From: Bacteroidota bacterium
GTDB taxonomy: Bacteria; Bacteroidota; Bacteroidia; Cytophagales; Cyclobacteriaceae
Length of the DNA: 64,000 nucleotides
NCBI GenBank assembly: GCA_023428695.1
Contig: JAEYWY010000017.1
Span: 248,001 to 312,000 of the forward strand
Direction: 5' to 3'
Part shown: positions 19,799 through 27,662 of the stretch, piece by piece
How the letters are laid out: every line of letters begins with the position of its first letter
Numbering within the stretch: position 1 is the first letter of the stretch
Translations under genes and position numbers: made by a program
Notes under the pieces: model-generated
The model's input: the letters and a program-made list of their open reading frames with translations, nothing else
What the model was told of the DNA's origin: nothing
Database searches by the model: none

Positions 19799-19805
19799 AC
19801 TTTTG
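19798..19805 (+). promoter_or_regulatory. Putative -7 element for coaX
   Basis: TACTTTTG matches TAnnTTTG and touches the anmK start codon. It sits 37 nt before ATG 19843 but only 10 nt before the upstream ATG 19816, which favours the later coaX start. Confidence 0.5.
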
Positions 19806-19842
19806 TCCCTCCGTTATGCATACGGGCAAGCACACAATGCAC

Positions 19843-20562
19843 ATGAATGTTGTTCTTGATCACGGCAACACGTCCGCCAAAATAGGCATTTTTGAAGACG
19901 ATGTTTTGAAGGAGCGAATCGCCTTCGGAAAAACCGAAGATGTTCTTGCGTTCCTGGCAAACTTTTCCGGCGGCAGGATCATCGTAAGTTCTGTGAATAC
20001 CGCGATAAAGGAATTGCCCAACGCGCTACGGGGTTTCCCGGAGGTGGTGATGTTAACGCCCGCGACACCCTTACCCTTGAAGAACAAGTATGCATCGGCT
20101 GAAACGCTGGGTATGGACAGGATTGCCGCCGCGTGCGGAGCCTGGCATTTGTTTCCGTACGGTAACTCGCTGGTCATCGATGCCGGAACATGCATTACCT
20201 ACGAATTCGTGGACAGCTCAGGAGCGTATTTGGGCGGAGCGATCTCACCCGGGCTTTCAATGCGATTGCGGGCTATGCATACGTTTACCGCGAGATTGCC
20301 GTTAGTGGAGCCGGAAACCAATCCCGAATTGACGGGCGACTCGACCATTTCCTGTATGCAAAGCGGCGCATTTTGGGGCATGGTGGATGAAATTGACGGG
20401 GCGATTGCACGCTACCGCGATAAATATCCCGATTTACATGTCATTTTGACCGGCGGAGACGCCGCCTTTTTTGAAAACAAACTGAAAGCCTCCATATTTG
20501 CGAGCCCTGAACTGGTGCTCGTGGGTCTTAACCGTATTTTATCACATAATGCCAATCTCTAA
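19843..20562 (+). CDS. coaX: Type III pantothenate kinase
   Basis: The first step of coenzyme A synthesis, 239 residues from ATG 19843. The ASKHA-fold phosphate motif DHGNTSAKIG begins near residue 6, as is normal for CoaX. GMDRIAAACGA, DAGTCITYEF and GGAISPGLSMR follow. The frame is open to ATG 19816 (9 extra residues), but the family begins right before DxGNT and the -7 element at 19798-19805 leaves no leader for the earlier start. The last 14 nt overlap the outer-membrane protein gene. It heads an envelope gene cluster. Confidence 0.93.
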   Translation: MNVVLDHGNTSAKIGIFEDDVLKERIAFGKTEDVLAFLANFSGGRIIVSSVNTAIKELPNALRGFPEVVMLTPATPLPLKNKYASAETLGMDRIAAACGAWHLFPYGNSLVIDAGTCITYEFVDSSGAYLGGAISPGLSMRLRAMHTFTARLPLVEPETNPELTGDSTISCMQSGAFWGMVDEIDGAIARYRDKYPDLHVILTGGDAAFFENKLKASIFASPELVLVGLNRILSHNANL

Positions 20563-21850
20563 GAAGTTACTCACAGTTTTTTCAATTCTCTTGATGTTCT
20601 CGGCGCCCCTGTTCGGTCAGGCAGTACGATCCCCGTTCAGCACATATGGCATTGGTGATATCTATGGAGATTATCTGATTCAAAATCAGGGAATGGGTGG
20701 AATGGGCGTAAGCCAGCCACAATATTGGTACATCAACAACCAGAACCCGGCCCTCCTGGTCTATAACCTGAACACCGTCTTTCAGGCTGGTCTTGTCGGT
20801 GAATCTAAGAAGGTCATCGGAGCTGATGGCAACGAGAAGGGCCTTGGGGGAAACCTGAACTACCTGGCCACAGCGTTCCCTGTCAAACCGATCACCCGAA
20901 ACCCATATCGCACAAGGTGGTCAACCGCTGTGGGTCTTATGCCATACAGTACTGTCAATTACAATCTGGCGTATATCGAACGGGCAATCGATGGGGCTGG
21001 TGATCTTCAAGACTCAGTAGCTATCATAGAATCGGGCAGTGGGGGATTGAACCAGTTTTATTGGTCGAATGGTGTGACAATTGCGAAAAACCTCTCCGTA
21101 GGTATCAAGGCAGCATATGTATTCGGACCTCTTGAGACTTCATATCAGAACCAGTTCATTAACCGCGACACTCAGGCCCCAAATTTTTTTACTGAAGTAA
21201 AAGAAAAGACGTCAGTTAAAGATTTCAAATTCACATTTGGTATTTCTTATGGCGATACGCTTCGGAAAAACTACGGTTATCAGATTGGCGCGACCTACAG
21301 TCCTGTGGCGCGACTCAATGCTTCGCGCAGAGCAGAAGTACTACGGTTCATCCCTGGTCGACCAGTAGCGATAGAAGGTGATACTTTGTTTAGTCGTGGC
21401 GGATCGATGCGTATTCCAGGTTCGTTGACTGTAGGAGTTTCCTATTATCGTATCAATCGGTGGCTCATAGGGACGGAATTCAACTATCAGGACTGGAGCA
21501 CGTTTGAAAGCGTCGTCCAGGACGATGAGGGCCTTGGTGAGAACTGGCGCGTAGCTTTGGGCGGTGAATTAACCCCTGATCCTTATGACGACAATCTGTT
21601 GAAGCGAATGACCTACAGATTGGGGGTTAACTACGAAAAATACCCATTTATTGTAAATGGCAACCAAGTAAACGATTTTGGCATTAATTTTGGCTTTTCC
21701 ATTCCAGCAAACCGTTCAAGCCTCGATATGGCCTTTAAAGTAGGAAAGCGGGGTGATCGGGGAGAAAATATTTTCGAGGAAACCTACTTTAAGGTATACT
21801 TCGGGATCACCTTTAACGATAAATGGTTCATACAAAGAAAGTTTGATTAA
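20549..21850 (+). CDS. Outer-membrane beta-barrel protein, FadL/OmpP1-like
   Basis: A 433-residue protein with a signal peptide (MPISKKLLTVFSILLMFSAPLFGQ). A conserved N-terminal segment follows (SPFSTYGIGDIYGD, NQGMGGMGVSQ, NNQNPALL) and then many amphipathic strands, ending in an aromatic KWFIQRKFD. Such Bacteroidota proteins resemble FadL-type channels and PorV-like barrels. ATG 20549 is chosen because it gives a proper signal peptide; the frame continues upstream inside coaX. It is followed 2 nt later by the TPR protein, so the two are cotranscribed. Transport substrate unknown. Confidence 0.85.
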   Translation: MPISKKLLTVFSILLMFSAPLFGQAVRSPFSTYGIGDIYGDYLIQNQGMGGMGVSQPQYWYINNQNPALLVYNLNTVFQAGLVGESKKVIGADGNEKGLGGNLNYLATAFPVKPITRNPYRTRWSTAVGLMPYSTVNYNLAYIERAIDGAGDLQDSVAIIESGSGGLNQFYWSNGVTIAKNLSVGIKAAYVFGPLETSYQNQFINRDTQAPNFFTEVKEKTSVKDFKFTFGISYGDTLRKNYGYQIGATYSPVARLNASRRAEVLRFIPGRPVAIEGDTLFSRGGSMRIPGSLTVGVSYYRINRWLIGTEFNYQDWSTFESVVQDDEGLGENWRVALGGELTPDPYDDNLLKRMTYRLGVNYEKYPFIVNGNQVNDFGINFGFSIPANRSSLDMAFKVGKRGDRGENIFEETYFKVYFGITFNDKWFIQRKFD

Positions 21851-21852
21851 GA

Positions 21853-23214
21853 ATGAAACGACAAAAACAAAAATCTATTCTGGCTGGCGCCTTGTTCGTT
21901 CTCTTCGCATTGATAGGCGGAAATGCCTATTCACAGTGCAGGGACATTGTGTGGCCGGAAAGTCCTGAAATGAAAGCAAAAGCTGAGGAAAGCAAAGTGT
22001 TGTATGAGGATGCTATTCGTACAGGACAACAGGCAGAGTTGAAAAAAGCCGTTAAGCCCTTTAACTGGATGCTGACAAACGTGCCAAATCACCACATCAG
22101 CCTGTACATCCAGGGTATTGAGCTTTTTGACAAACTCGCTACGCTCGAGAAAGATCCTGCAAAAAAGCAACACTATGTGGATTCGCTGATGCTTATTTAC
22201 GACATGCGAATGAAGACCTGCGGCGATGAAGCCAACGTGACCAATCGCAAAGCACTGTCATTTGTAAAGCATAACGCGAATACAAAACCTGTAGAAACTC
22301 TTCAGATACTTGACAAAGCCCTGGAATTGAACGGAAATGACATCCTTGAGTCGACGATTATCCCTTACTTTCATGTGGTGCGTCTGAATTTTCTGAATAA
22401 AAAGATCACCGAGGAAAAAGTGTTGGAGTATTACGACAAGTTTGAAGTAATAGTCGATGCCTGGATCAAGAAAGCGCAGAGCGAAGGCAAGTCAGTGGAC
22501 AAGTACAACAAGATGAAAGAGGAACTTGAGAAGTTGCTCATCGCCACTTTGCCCAATATCAACTGCGATTTCGTTCGGAAGAACTGGGTTCCCAAGTTCA
22601 AGGCAAATCCCAACGACATCGATCTGGCGAAAAAGATCTTTACGTTCATGCTGAAAGACAAGTGTACTGATGATCCGGCATGGCTCGAAGCTGCTGTAGC
22701 CGTACACAAGTCTCAGTCACCTGAAGAAAAGAACTGCGGTCTTGCGAAAAACCTTGGTATAATTTACCTGTCGAAGAAGCAACAGGCAGAGGCAGAGAAG
22801 TATCTGAAAGAAGCGCTCCAAATCTGTTCGGAAGGTTCGGACAAAGGAGAAATCCTGCTCTATCTTGGCTCGCTGGCTGCAGAAAAAGGTCAGCGTAATG
22901 AAGCCCGCGATCTGTTCCGTCAGGCTGCTGCAGCAGACGCTTCGGTTGCGAAGCAGGCTTACGAGAGAATTGGTGACCTGTACTACGGAAGCTTTGAAGC
23001 TTGCAGTAAGAAAGTAAGCAAGGTTCAGGATCGCCTGGTATTCCTGATCGCGTACGACTACTACGCAAAAGCAGGCGATTCCAAAAAGATGGCTGTTGCC
23101 AAGGAGAACTTCCCCTCCAAGGAAGAGATCTTCACGGAAAATATTCAGGCCGGCTCATCGGTAACTGTGAACTGCTGGATTAACGAATCCACAACGATCA
23201 GAACAAGGGACTAA
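21853..23214 (+). CDS. Secreted TPR-repeat protein
   Basis: 453 residues with a signal peptide ending near NAYSQC. Helical repeats fill the rest, with at least one clear TPR pair at about 315-385 (AKNLGIIYLSKKQQAEAEKYLKEA, then GEILLYLGSLAAEKGQRNEARDLFRQAA). It is likely a periplasmic scaffold for envelope assembly, given the barrel protein directly upstream (2-nt gap) and lptC directly downstream. No enzyme motif is visible. A terminator follows, so expression of lptC may be partly uncoupled from it. Confidence 0.85.
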   Translation: MKRQKQKSILAGALFVLFALIGGNAYSQCRDIVWPESPEMKAKAEESKVLYEDAIRTGQQAELKKAVKPFNWMLTNVPNHHISLYIQGIELFDKLATLEKDPAKKQHYVDSLMLIYDMRMKTCGDEANVTNRKALSFVKHNANTKPVETLQILDKALELNGNDILESTIIPYFHVVRLNFLNKKITEEKVLEYYDKFEVIVDAWIKKAQSEGKSVDKYNKMKEELEKLLIATLPNINCDFVRKNWVPKFKANPNDIDLAKKIFTFMLKDKCTDDPAWLEAAVAVHKSQSPEEKNCGLAKNLGIIYLSKKQQAEAEKYLKEALQICSEGSDKGEILLYLGSLAAEKGQRNEARDLFRQAAAADASVAKQAYERIGDLYYGSFEACSKKVSKVQDRLVFLIAYDYYAKAGDSKKMAVAKENFPSKEEIFTENIQAGSSVTVNCWINESTTIRTRD

Positions 23215-23231
23215 AGAAATCCACTATATTG

Positions 23232-23260
23232 AAAGGCCATAGTTCGCTATGGCCTTTTTT
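23232..23260 (+). terminator. Hairpin terminator between the TPR gene and lptC
   Basis: A perfect 11-bp stem (23232-23242 with 23247-23257) around a TTCG loop is followed by T residues. It ends 9 bp before the lptC ATG and overlaps the longer frame starting at 23249, which supports the later lptC start. It could act as an attenuator. Confidence 0.85.
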
Positions 23261-23269
23261 GTTTTTGCA

Positions 23270-23791
23270 ATGAAGAACCTGTTAACCATACCTGTACTGA
23301 TCCTGACTCTCTGGGGCTGTGGCAAGAGCGATGTTGAAGAACCCATTGAATACACAGGTCCGGTTCGTGAGGCTGAGGATGTAGAATTCTATTACAGCGA
23401 CAAGGATCAGGTAAAGATCAAGATGGCGGCGCCACTGCTTCACGAATTCAAGAGCGGCGATCAGGAATTACCCAATGGCGTCTACATGGAATTTTTTGAT
23501 GAAGCCGGAAGACTCGAATCCACCCTGAAGGCCAATCATGCATACTACTTCAAAACCGAAAACCAGTGGCGCGGCCGTGGTAACGTGGAAGTAAAAAATC
23601 TTCAGCAAAACGAGCAGCTCAATACTGAGGAACTGTTCTGGAAGCCCGGTGAGAAAAGGATCTTTACAGACAAATTCGTCACCATCAAGCAGCAGGGTGA
23701 CGTCATCTACGGGGAAGGGCTTGACGCCAAAGAAGATCTCTCTGAATACACGATTACGAAGCTGTCCGGCCGGATTCAGGTCGACGAATAA
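23270..23791 (+). CDS. lptC: LPS export system protein LptC, lipoprotein form
   Basis: 173 residues. LptC links the inner-membrane LptBFG transporter to the periplasmic LptA bridge. Here it has a lipoprotein signal with Cys at about 17 (LTLWGCGKS) instead of the membrane helix of E. coli LptC, as is usual in Bacteroidota. The OstA-like beta region contains DVEFYYSDKDQVKIKM, NGVYMEFFDEAGRLEST and GRGNVEVKNLQQNEQLNTEELFW. ATG 23270 is chosen since the frame's earlier start lies within the terminator stem. It is followed 2 nt later by a small membrane protein. Confidence 0.88.
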   Translation: MKNLLTIPVLILTLWGCGKSDVEEPIEYTGPVREAEDVEFYYSDKDQVKIKMAAPLLHEFKSGDQELPNGVYMEFFDEAGRLESTLKANHAYYFKTENQWRGRGNVEVKNLQQNEQLNTEELFWKPGEKRIFTDKFVTIKQQGDVIYGEGLDAKEDLSEYTITKLSGRIQVDE

Positions 23792-23793
23792 CC

Positions 23794-23994
23794 ATGAAAC
23801 TTGGCCACATTCTCTTATTGGGTCTCACCCTTGCATTTTTGATCATCGGCGTCGACCAAAGCATAAAACTCGGTTTTTCCCAGGGATATTGGGCTTTCAT
23901 GATCGCCCTGGTTGCATTTTTCGCCTATACCCTCAAGCGCTCCCGCCGATCTGACGCCGGGGACGGAAAGCCTTCAAAAAAGCAGAAAAAATAG
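23794..23994 (+). CDS. Small two-helix membrane protein
   Basis: 66 residues: helix 1 at about 4-24, helix 2 at about 31-48, then a basic tail (KRSRRSDAGDGKPSKKQKK). It begins 2 nt after lptC and is clearly cotranscribed with it. Comparable tiny membrane genes often sit between lptC and the next envelope gene in Bacteroidota. I know no function for it; a role with LptC or in holding the export complex is inference only. Confidence 0.75.
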   Translation: MKLGHILLLGLTLAFLIIGVDQSIKLGFSQGYWAFMIALVAFFAYTLKRSRRSDAGDGKPSKKQKK

Positions 23995-24086
23995 ACGACA
24001 TTTTCCCGCAGCGCGCGCCTTTCCATCCTGAAAAGCAGATGTTTAGGATTTTTGATTCATTAGTTTTTCAAATACGTATTACCGGT

Positions 24087-24094
24087 TAAATTTG
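24087..24094 (+). promoter_or_regulatory. Putative -7 element for the PpiD-like gene
   Basis: TAAATTTG matches TAnnTTTG, 20 nt before the ATG at 24115. The -33 element is not evident. Confidence 0.5.
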
Positions 24095-24114
24095 CGGTCT
24101 TTAAAAAATAAATT

Positions 24115-26226
24115 ATGGCATTATTAGGCACGTTGCGCGACAAGATGGGTATCTGGGTAACGATTTTCGTTTTTGTCGCGATCTCAGCATTCGTTCTTGG
24201 CGATTTGTTCAGCGCAAACTCAAACATCCTTAACTGGGGAAAAGACTCGGTAGGTGAAATTGCGGGTGAGGATATTTCTATAGGGGAGTTTCAGGCAGCA
24301 GTCGATGAGCGTGTTCAGACCTTCATGATGCAGAACGGATTCGAACCCAACGAAAACCACATGATCGGTATCCGGCAGCAGGCATGGGACATGCTGGTGG
24401 CACGCCTCGCCATTGTTCCGGAATTCGAAAAGGTAGGCATTATGGTGACTGACCGCGAAGTTGCTGACATGATCAGTGGAAAGAACATTTTTGAAGGGAT
24501 CAGACAGTCATTCACAAACCAGGAAACGGGACAATTTGACCGCGCTGCACTCGGAAACTATCTCAACCGTGTTGACCAGGCTGGTCCGGGTTCGCAGGAC
24601 TACATTAGCTGGCACATGTTCCAGAAAGACCTTCGCCCGTCACGTGAACGGATCAAGTATGAAAACCTTTTACTGAAGACCAACTACATCACAAAGGCAG
24701 AAGCTGAACGTGAATACCATTTGCAAAATGACGTGGCCGAAGCGCGCTATCTGTACATCCCGTATCACGCCATTGCAGAATCGGAGGTAACGCTTTCAAA
24801 CGATGCTTACCAGAACTACTATAACAAGAACAAGGAACGTTTCAAGACTGATGGCGTCCGTGACCTCAAGTACGTCGTTTTCGACGTTCTTCCTTCCGCT
24901 GAAGACTCCGCCGCTGTTCACGATGTCCTTCGCCAGGCGGCAGAAGACTTCAAGAGCAACGCTAACGATTCAATATATGCATACAACCACACAACAGGCG
25001 ATGCGCCTTTTGAACAGTACCACCCGGGTAATCTCCCTGAATTCATTACGCCTGATCAGCTGACAGAAGGTAATGTAATCGGACCGGTACTGCATGGTGA
25101 CACGTATTATGTTGCCAAGATTTCAAAAATATTTGACGATACGACATTTGCGGCACGCGCGAGCCATATCTTGATTCGTCCGGCCGATGTAAGTGAAACT
25201 GCAAAACGTGAAGCACGTGAACAGGCAACCAAAATTCTTAACGAAATACGCGCCGGCGCCGACTTCGCTGCAAAAGCCCGCGAGTTCGGAACTGATGGCA
25301 CGCGCCAAACCGGTGGCGACCTCGGATGGTTTTCCACCGGACAAATGGTTGCTCCTTTTGAAAAAGCAGTCTTCTCCACGACTAAACCCGGACTTCTTCC
25401 TGATCTCGTGGAGACTGACTATGGCTACCACATTGTGAGCGTAACTGAGCCGAAAACAAATCGCGCTTATAAGATCGCTCTGGTGGAACAACAGATTCTT
25501 CCAAGTGACCTGAGTCTTAGTGACGCGTTTCGCAAGGCTGAAGAATTCGCATCCGGGCTTTCCGGTGTGTCAGAGTTTGAACAACGTGCAAAGGAGAATG
25601 GATACACCGTAATGGAAGCAAAGAATATTGCTGCCGGTGACCGTCGAATCGGAGCCCTCGGCGAATCGCGTCAGCTTGTGCAGTGGCTTTACCGTGATGC
25701 ATCCCGTGGTGAAGTTTCGCAGGTGTTTGATGTTGTGGAACAATATGTCGTGGCGGTTATGACTGCCGGTGTCGAAAAAGGATACAAGCCACTTGAAGCG
25801 GTGCGTGACGAAATCAAGCCCCAGATTCTGAAGGAAGCGCAGGGCGACAAGATTATCGAAAAACTCAAAGGTATTACAGCTACAACGCTGGATGAAAAAG
25901 CGCAAGCTTTCGGCGACGACGCCAATGTCTACAGCAATAGCGATGTCAGACTAAGCAGCAACGCATTGCCCACAGTTGGTTTTGATCCTAAGGTTGTCGG
26001 CTCAATTTTCGCGCTTGAAAATGGAAAAACGTCTGCGCCTATCAAGGGTGAAAACGGTGTTTTGATCGTCGAAACGCAAAACAAAACAGCTGCTCCGGAG
26101 CTTAGCGTTTACGATACGTACAAGACACAACTCGAGCAAAATACCTACAGCTTCGGCACCATGAATATCGGGGAAGCGATAAGGCAGCACGCTGCAATCG
26201 AAGACGAGCGGTATAAGTTCTATTAA
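24115..26226 (+). CDS. SurA/PpiD-type periplasmic foldase (peptidyl-prolyl isomerase)
   Basis: A 703-residue protein anchored by one N-terminal helix (about 12-32), with the bulk in the periplasm. A SurA_N-like chaperone region spans about 45-200. One parvulin domain at about 345-445 has the typical RASHILIRP start, GGDLGWFSTGQMVAPFEKAVFS and the DYGYHIV end. A second, degenerate parvulin-like segment may follow near 500-600. It likely helps fold exported and outer-membrane proteins, which fits the barrel, TPR and LptC genes just upstream. It has its own promoter and terminator. Confidence 0.92.
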   Translation: MALLGTLRDKMGIWVTIFVFVAISAFVLGDLFSANSNILNWGKDSVGEIAGEDISIGEFQAAVDERVQTFMMQNGFEPNENHMIGIRQQAWDMLVARLAIVPEFEKVGIMVTDREVADMISGKNIFEGIRQSFTNQETGQFDRAALGNYLNRVDQAGPGSQDYISWHMFQKDLRPSRERIKYENLLLKTNYITKAEAEREYHLQNDVAEARYLYIPYHAIAESEVTLSNDAYQNYYNKNKERFKTDGVRDLKYVVFDVLPSAEDSAAVHDVLRQAAEDFKSNANDSIYAYNHTTGDAPFEQYHPGNLPEFITPDQLTEGNVIGPVLHGDTYYVAKISKIFDDTTFAARASHILIRPADVSETAKREAREQATKILNEIRAGADFAAKAREFGTDGTRQTGGDLGWFSTGQMVAPFEKAVFSTTKPGLLPDLVETDYGYHIVSVTEPKTNRAYKIALVEQQILPSDLSLSDAFRKAEEFASGLSGVSEFEQRAKENGYTVMEAKNIAAGDRRIGALGESRQLVQWLYRDASRGEVSQVFDVVEQYVVAVMTAGVEKGYKPLEAVRDEIKPQILKEAQGDKIIEKLKGITATTLDEKAQAFGDDANVYSNSDVRLSSNALPTVGFDPKVVGSIFALENGKTSAPIKGENGVLIVETQNKTAAPELSVYDTYKTQLEQNTYSFGTMNIGEAIRQHAAIEDERYKFY

Positions 26227-26249
26227 AGATCACACGATCGTTACAAAAG

Positions 26250-26277
26250 CGCCTTCCCGAGAGAAGGCGTTTTTTTT
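26250..26277 (+). terminator. Intrinsic terminator after the PpiD-like gene
   Basis: CGCCTTC (26250-26256) pairs with GAAGGCG (26263-26269) around a 6-nt loop, followed by eight T. Confidence 0.92.
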
Positions 26278-26302
26278 GAGCCGTGATTCCGGCATTTATT
26301 TT

Positions 26303-26310
26303 TAATTTTG
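26303..26310 (+). promoter_or_regulatory. Putative -7 element for DUF493-PCD-rlmB
   Basis: TAATTTTG matches TAnnTTTG, 34 nt before the ATG at 26345 and directly after the upstream terminator. No -33 match at the expected spacing. Confidence 0.5.
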
Positions 26311-26344
26311 ACCGCAAGGCAGCAGGAGTTGAAAATAACGTCGA

Positions 26345-26608
26345 ATGGACCCACAATGGACAAATTCGTTTCGCGAAAAACTGGACAAACACTACGTCTG
26401 GCCGTCGCTGTATCTGTTCAAGTTCATTGTTCCAACCGGAAGGGAGCAGGCAGTTAAAGATCTCTTTCCAAGGCACACCACCTCTGATAAATTGTCCAAA
26501 CAGGGTAACTACACGAGCGTTTCCGTCGAGTTGATGATGCCTTCCAGTGACGCAGTAATCGAGGTGTACGAGAAAGCGTCAAAGATTGAAGGAATAGTCG
26601 CACTGTAA
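26345..26608 (+). CDS. DUF493 (YbeD-like) family protein
   Basis: An 87-residue cytoplasmic protein with the DUF493 pattern: YLFKFIVPTG, then KLSKQGNYTSVSVELMM and a closing EVYEKASKIEGIVAL. The family adopts a ferredoxin-like (ACT-like) fold; in E. coli YbeD lies beside lipoate genes, but its job is not settled. Here it is the first gene of a short unit with PCD (11 nt gap) and rlmB. Confidence 0.85.
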   Translation: MDPQWTNSFREKLDKHYVWPSLYLFKFIVPTGREQAVKDLFPRHTTSDKLSKQGNYTSVSVELMMPSSDAVIEVYEKASKIEGIVAL

Positions 26609-26619
26609 CCAACAACATT

Positions 26620-26856
26620 ATGGAATGGAAACATGAGGATAACGCGTTGCGCAGGGAGTTTAACTTCAGGGATTTTTCAGAGGCATTTGCATTCATGACC
26701 CGGGTTGCACTCGTCGCCGAAAAAATGGACCATCATCCAACCTGGACCAATACATACAATAAAGTTACCATTACCCTATCCACTCATGATGCCGGCAACA
26801 CGGTGACTGACCGCGACCAAAAGCTTGCCAGCGCCATCGACAAAATATACTCCTGA
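26620..26856 (+). CDS. Pterin-4a-carbinolamine dehydratase (PCD)
   Basis: 78 residues with the family core KMDHHPTWTNTYNKVTITL and STHDAGNTVTDRDQKLASAID, including the paired histidines that dehydrate 4a-hydroxy-tetrahydropterin. The enzyme regenerates pterin cofactor after aromatic amino acid hydroxylation; in bacteria lacking such hydroxylases it may serve molybdopterin or other pterin chemistry. It is somewhat shorter than the usual 95-110 residues, missing part of the N-terminal strand. Its stop is 7 nt before the rlmB ATG. Confidence 0.9.
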   Translation: MEWKHEDNALRREFNFRDFSEAFAFMTRVALVAEKMDHHPTWTNTYNKVTITLSTHDAGNTVTDRDQKLASAIDKIYS

Positions 26857-26863
26857 GACCTTT

Positions 26864-27610
26864 ATGGAAAAATCAGATATGATCTACGGCACGCGCGCCG
26901 TAATGGAAGCGATTCGCGCCGGCAAAGAGATCGAAAAGGTGATGGTACAATCGGGGCTGAACAACGACCTCGTGAAAGAACTCATCCAATTGTCGCGTAG
27001 CCGACACATCCCGGTTTCATTCGTACCACCGGAAAAACTCAAACGACTTTCCAACAAGAACCATCAGGGCGTAATATGTCTCGTCTCCGCTGTAAACTTT
27101 TCCAAACTTGACAATATTGTCCAGCAGGTTTTTTCGGAAGGTCGTAACCCTGTCGTCCTGTTGCTGGACCGGATTACGGATGTGCGAAACTTTGGCGCGA
27201 TCGTACGAACTGCAGAATGCGCCGGAGTTGATGCGATCGTTATTGGGGAAAAGGGCAGCGCACCGGTTACAAGCGACGCGATGAAGACTTCTGCGGGAGC
27301 ATTGAATCACGTACCCGTTTGCCGCGAGCGCGACCTTGTGCAGACCGTCCGCTACCTCCGCGACAGCGGAATGCGAATCATCGCCTGCACTGAGAAGACA
27401 CCGCAAGAAATTTATCGCGTAAATCTGAAGGGACCGATAGCACTCATTCTTGGGTCGGAAGAAGATGGTATTTCCGACGGCCTGTTACGCGAAGCTGATG
27501 ATCTTGCAAAAATTCCTATGCGAGGCAGGATCGGTTCCCTTAATGTTTCCGTAGCCGCGGGTGTGGCCATTTATGAAGTTCTTCGACAACAATCTGCTGC
27601 AGGAAATTAA
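26864..27610 (+). CDS. rlmB: 23S rRNA (guanosine-2'-O)-methyltransferase, TrmH/SpoU family (RlmB-like)
   Basis: 248 residues. An N-terminal substrate-binding domain (about 1-80: MIYGTRAVMEAI, NHQGVICLVS) is followed by the knotted SPOUT domain with its three motifs: DRITDVRNFGAIVRTAECAG (Asn/Arg site), LILGSEEDGIS and RIGSLNVSVAAGVAIYEVLR. It methylates a ribose 2'-OH in rRNA, by similarity G2251 of 23S rRNA. ATG 26864 is chosen; the frame opens earlier inside the PCD gene. TrmH-type tRNA targets cannot be excluded. Confidence 0.92.
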   Translation: MEKSDMIYGTRAVMEAIRAGKEIEKVMVQSGLNNDLVKELIQLSRSRHIPVSFVPPEKLKRLSNKNHQGVICLVSAVNFSKLDNIVQQVFSEGRNPVVLLLDRITDVRNFGAIVRTAECAGVDAIVIGEKGSAPVTSDAMKTSAGALNHVPVCRERDLVQTVRYLRDSGMRIIACTEKTPQEIYRVNLKGPIALILGSEEDGISDGLLREADDLAKIPMRGRIGSLNVSVAAGVAIYEVLRQQSAAGN

Positions 27611-27662
27611 TTGATTCCAACTGATTGTATCAAGCCGGCCAAAATCAACGTACGGTCTACAG

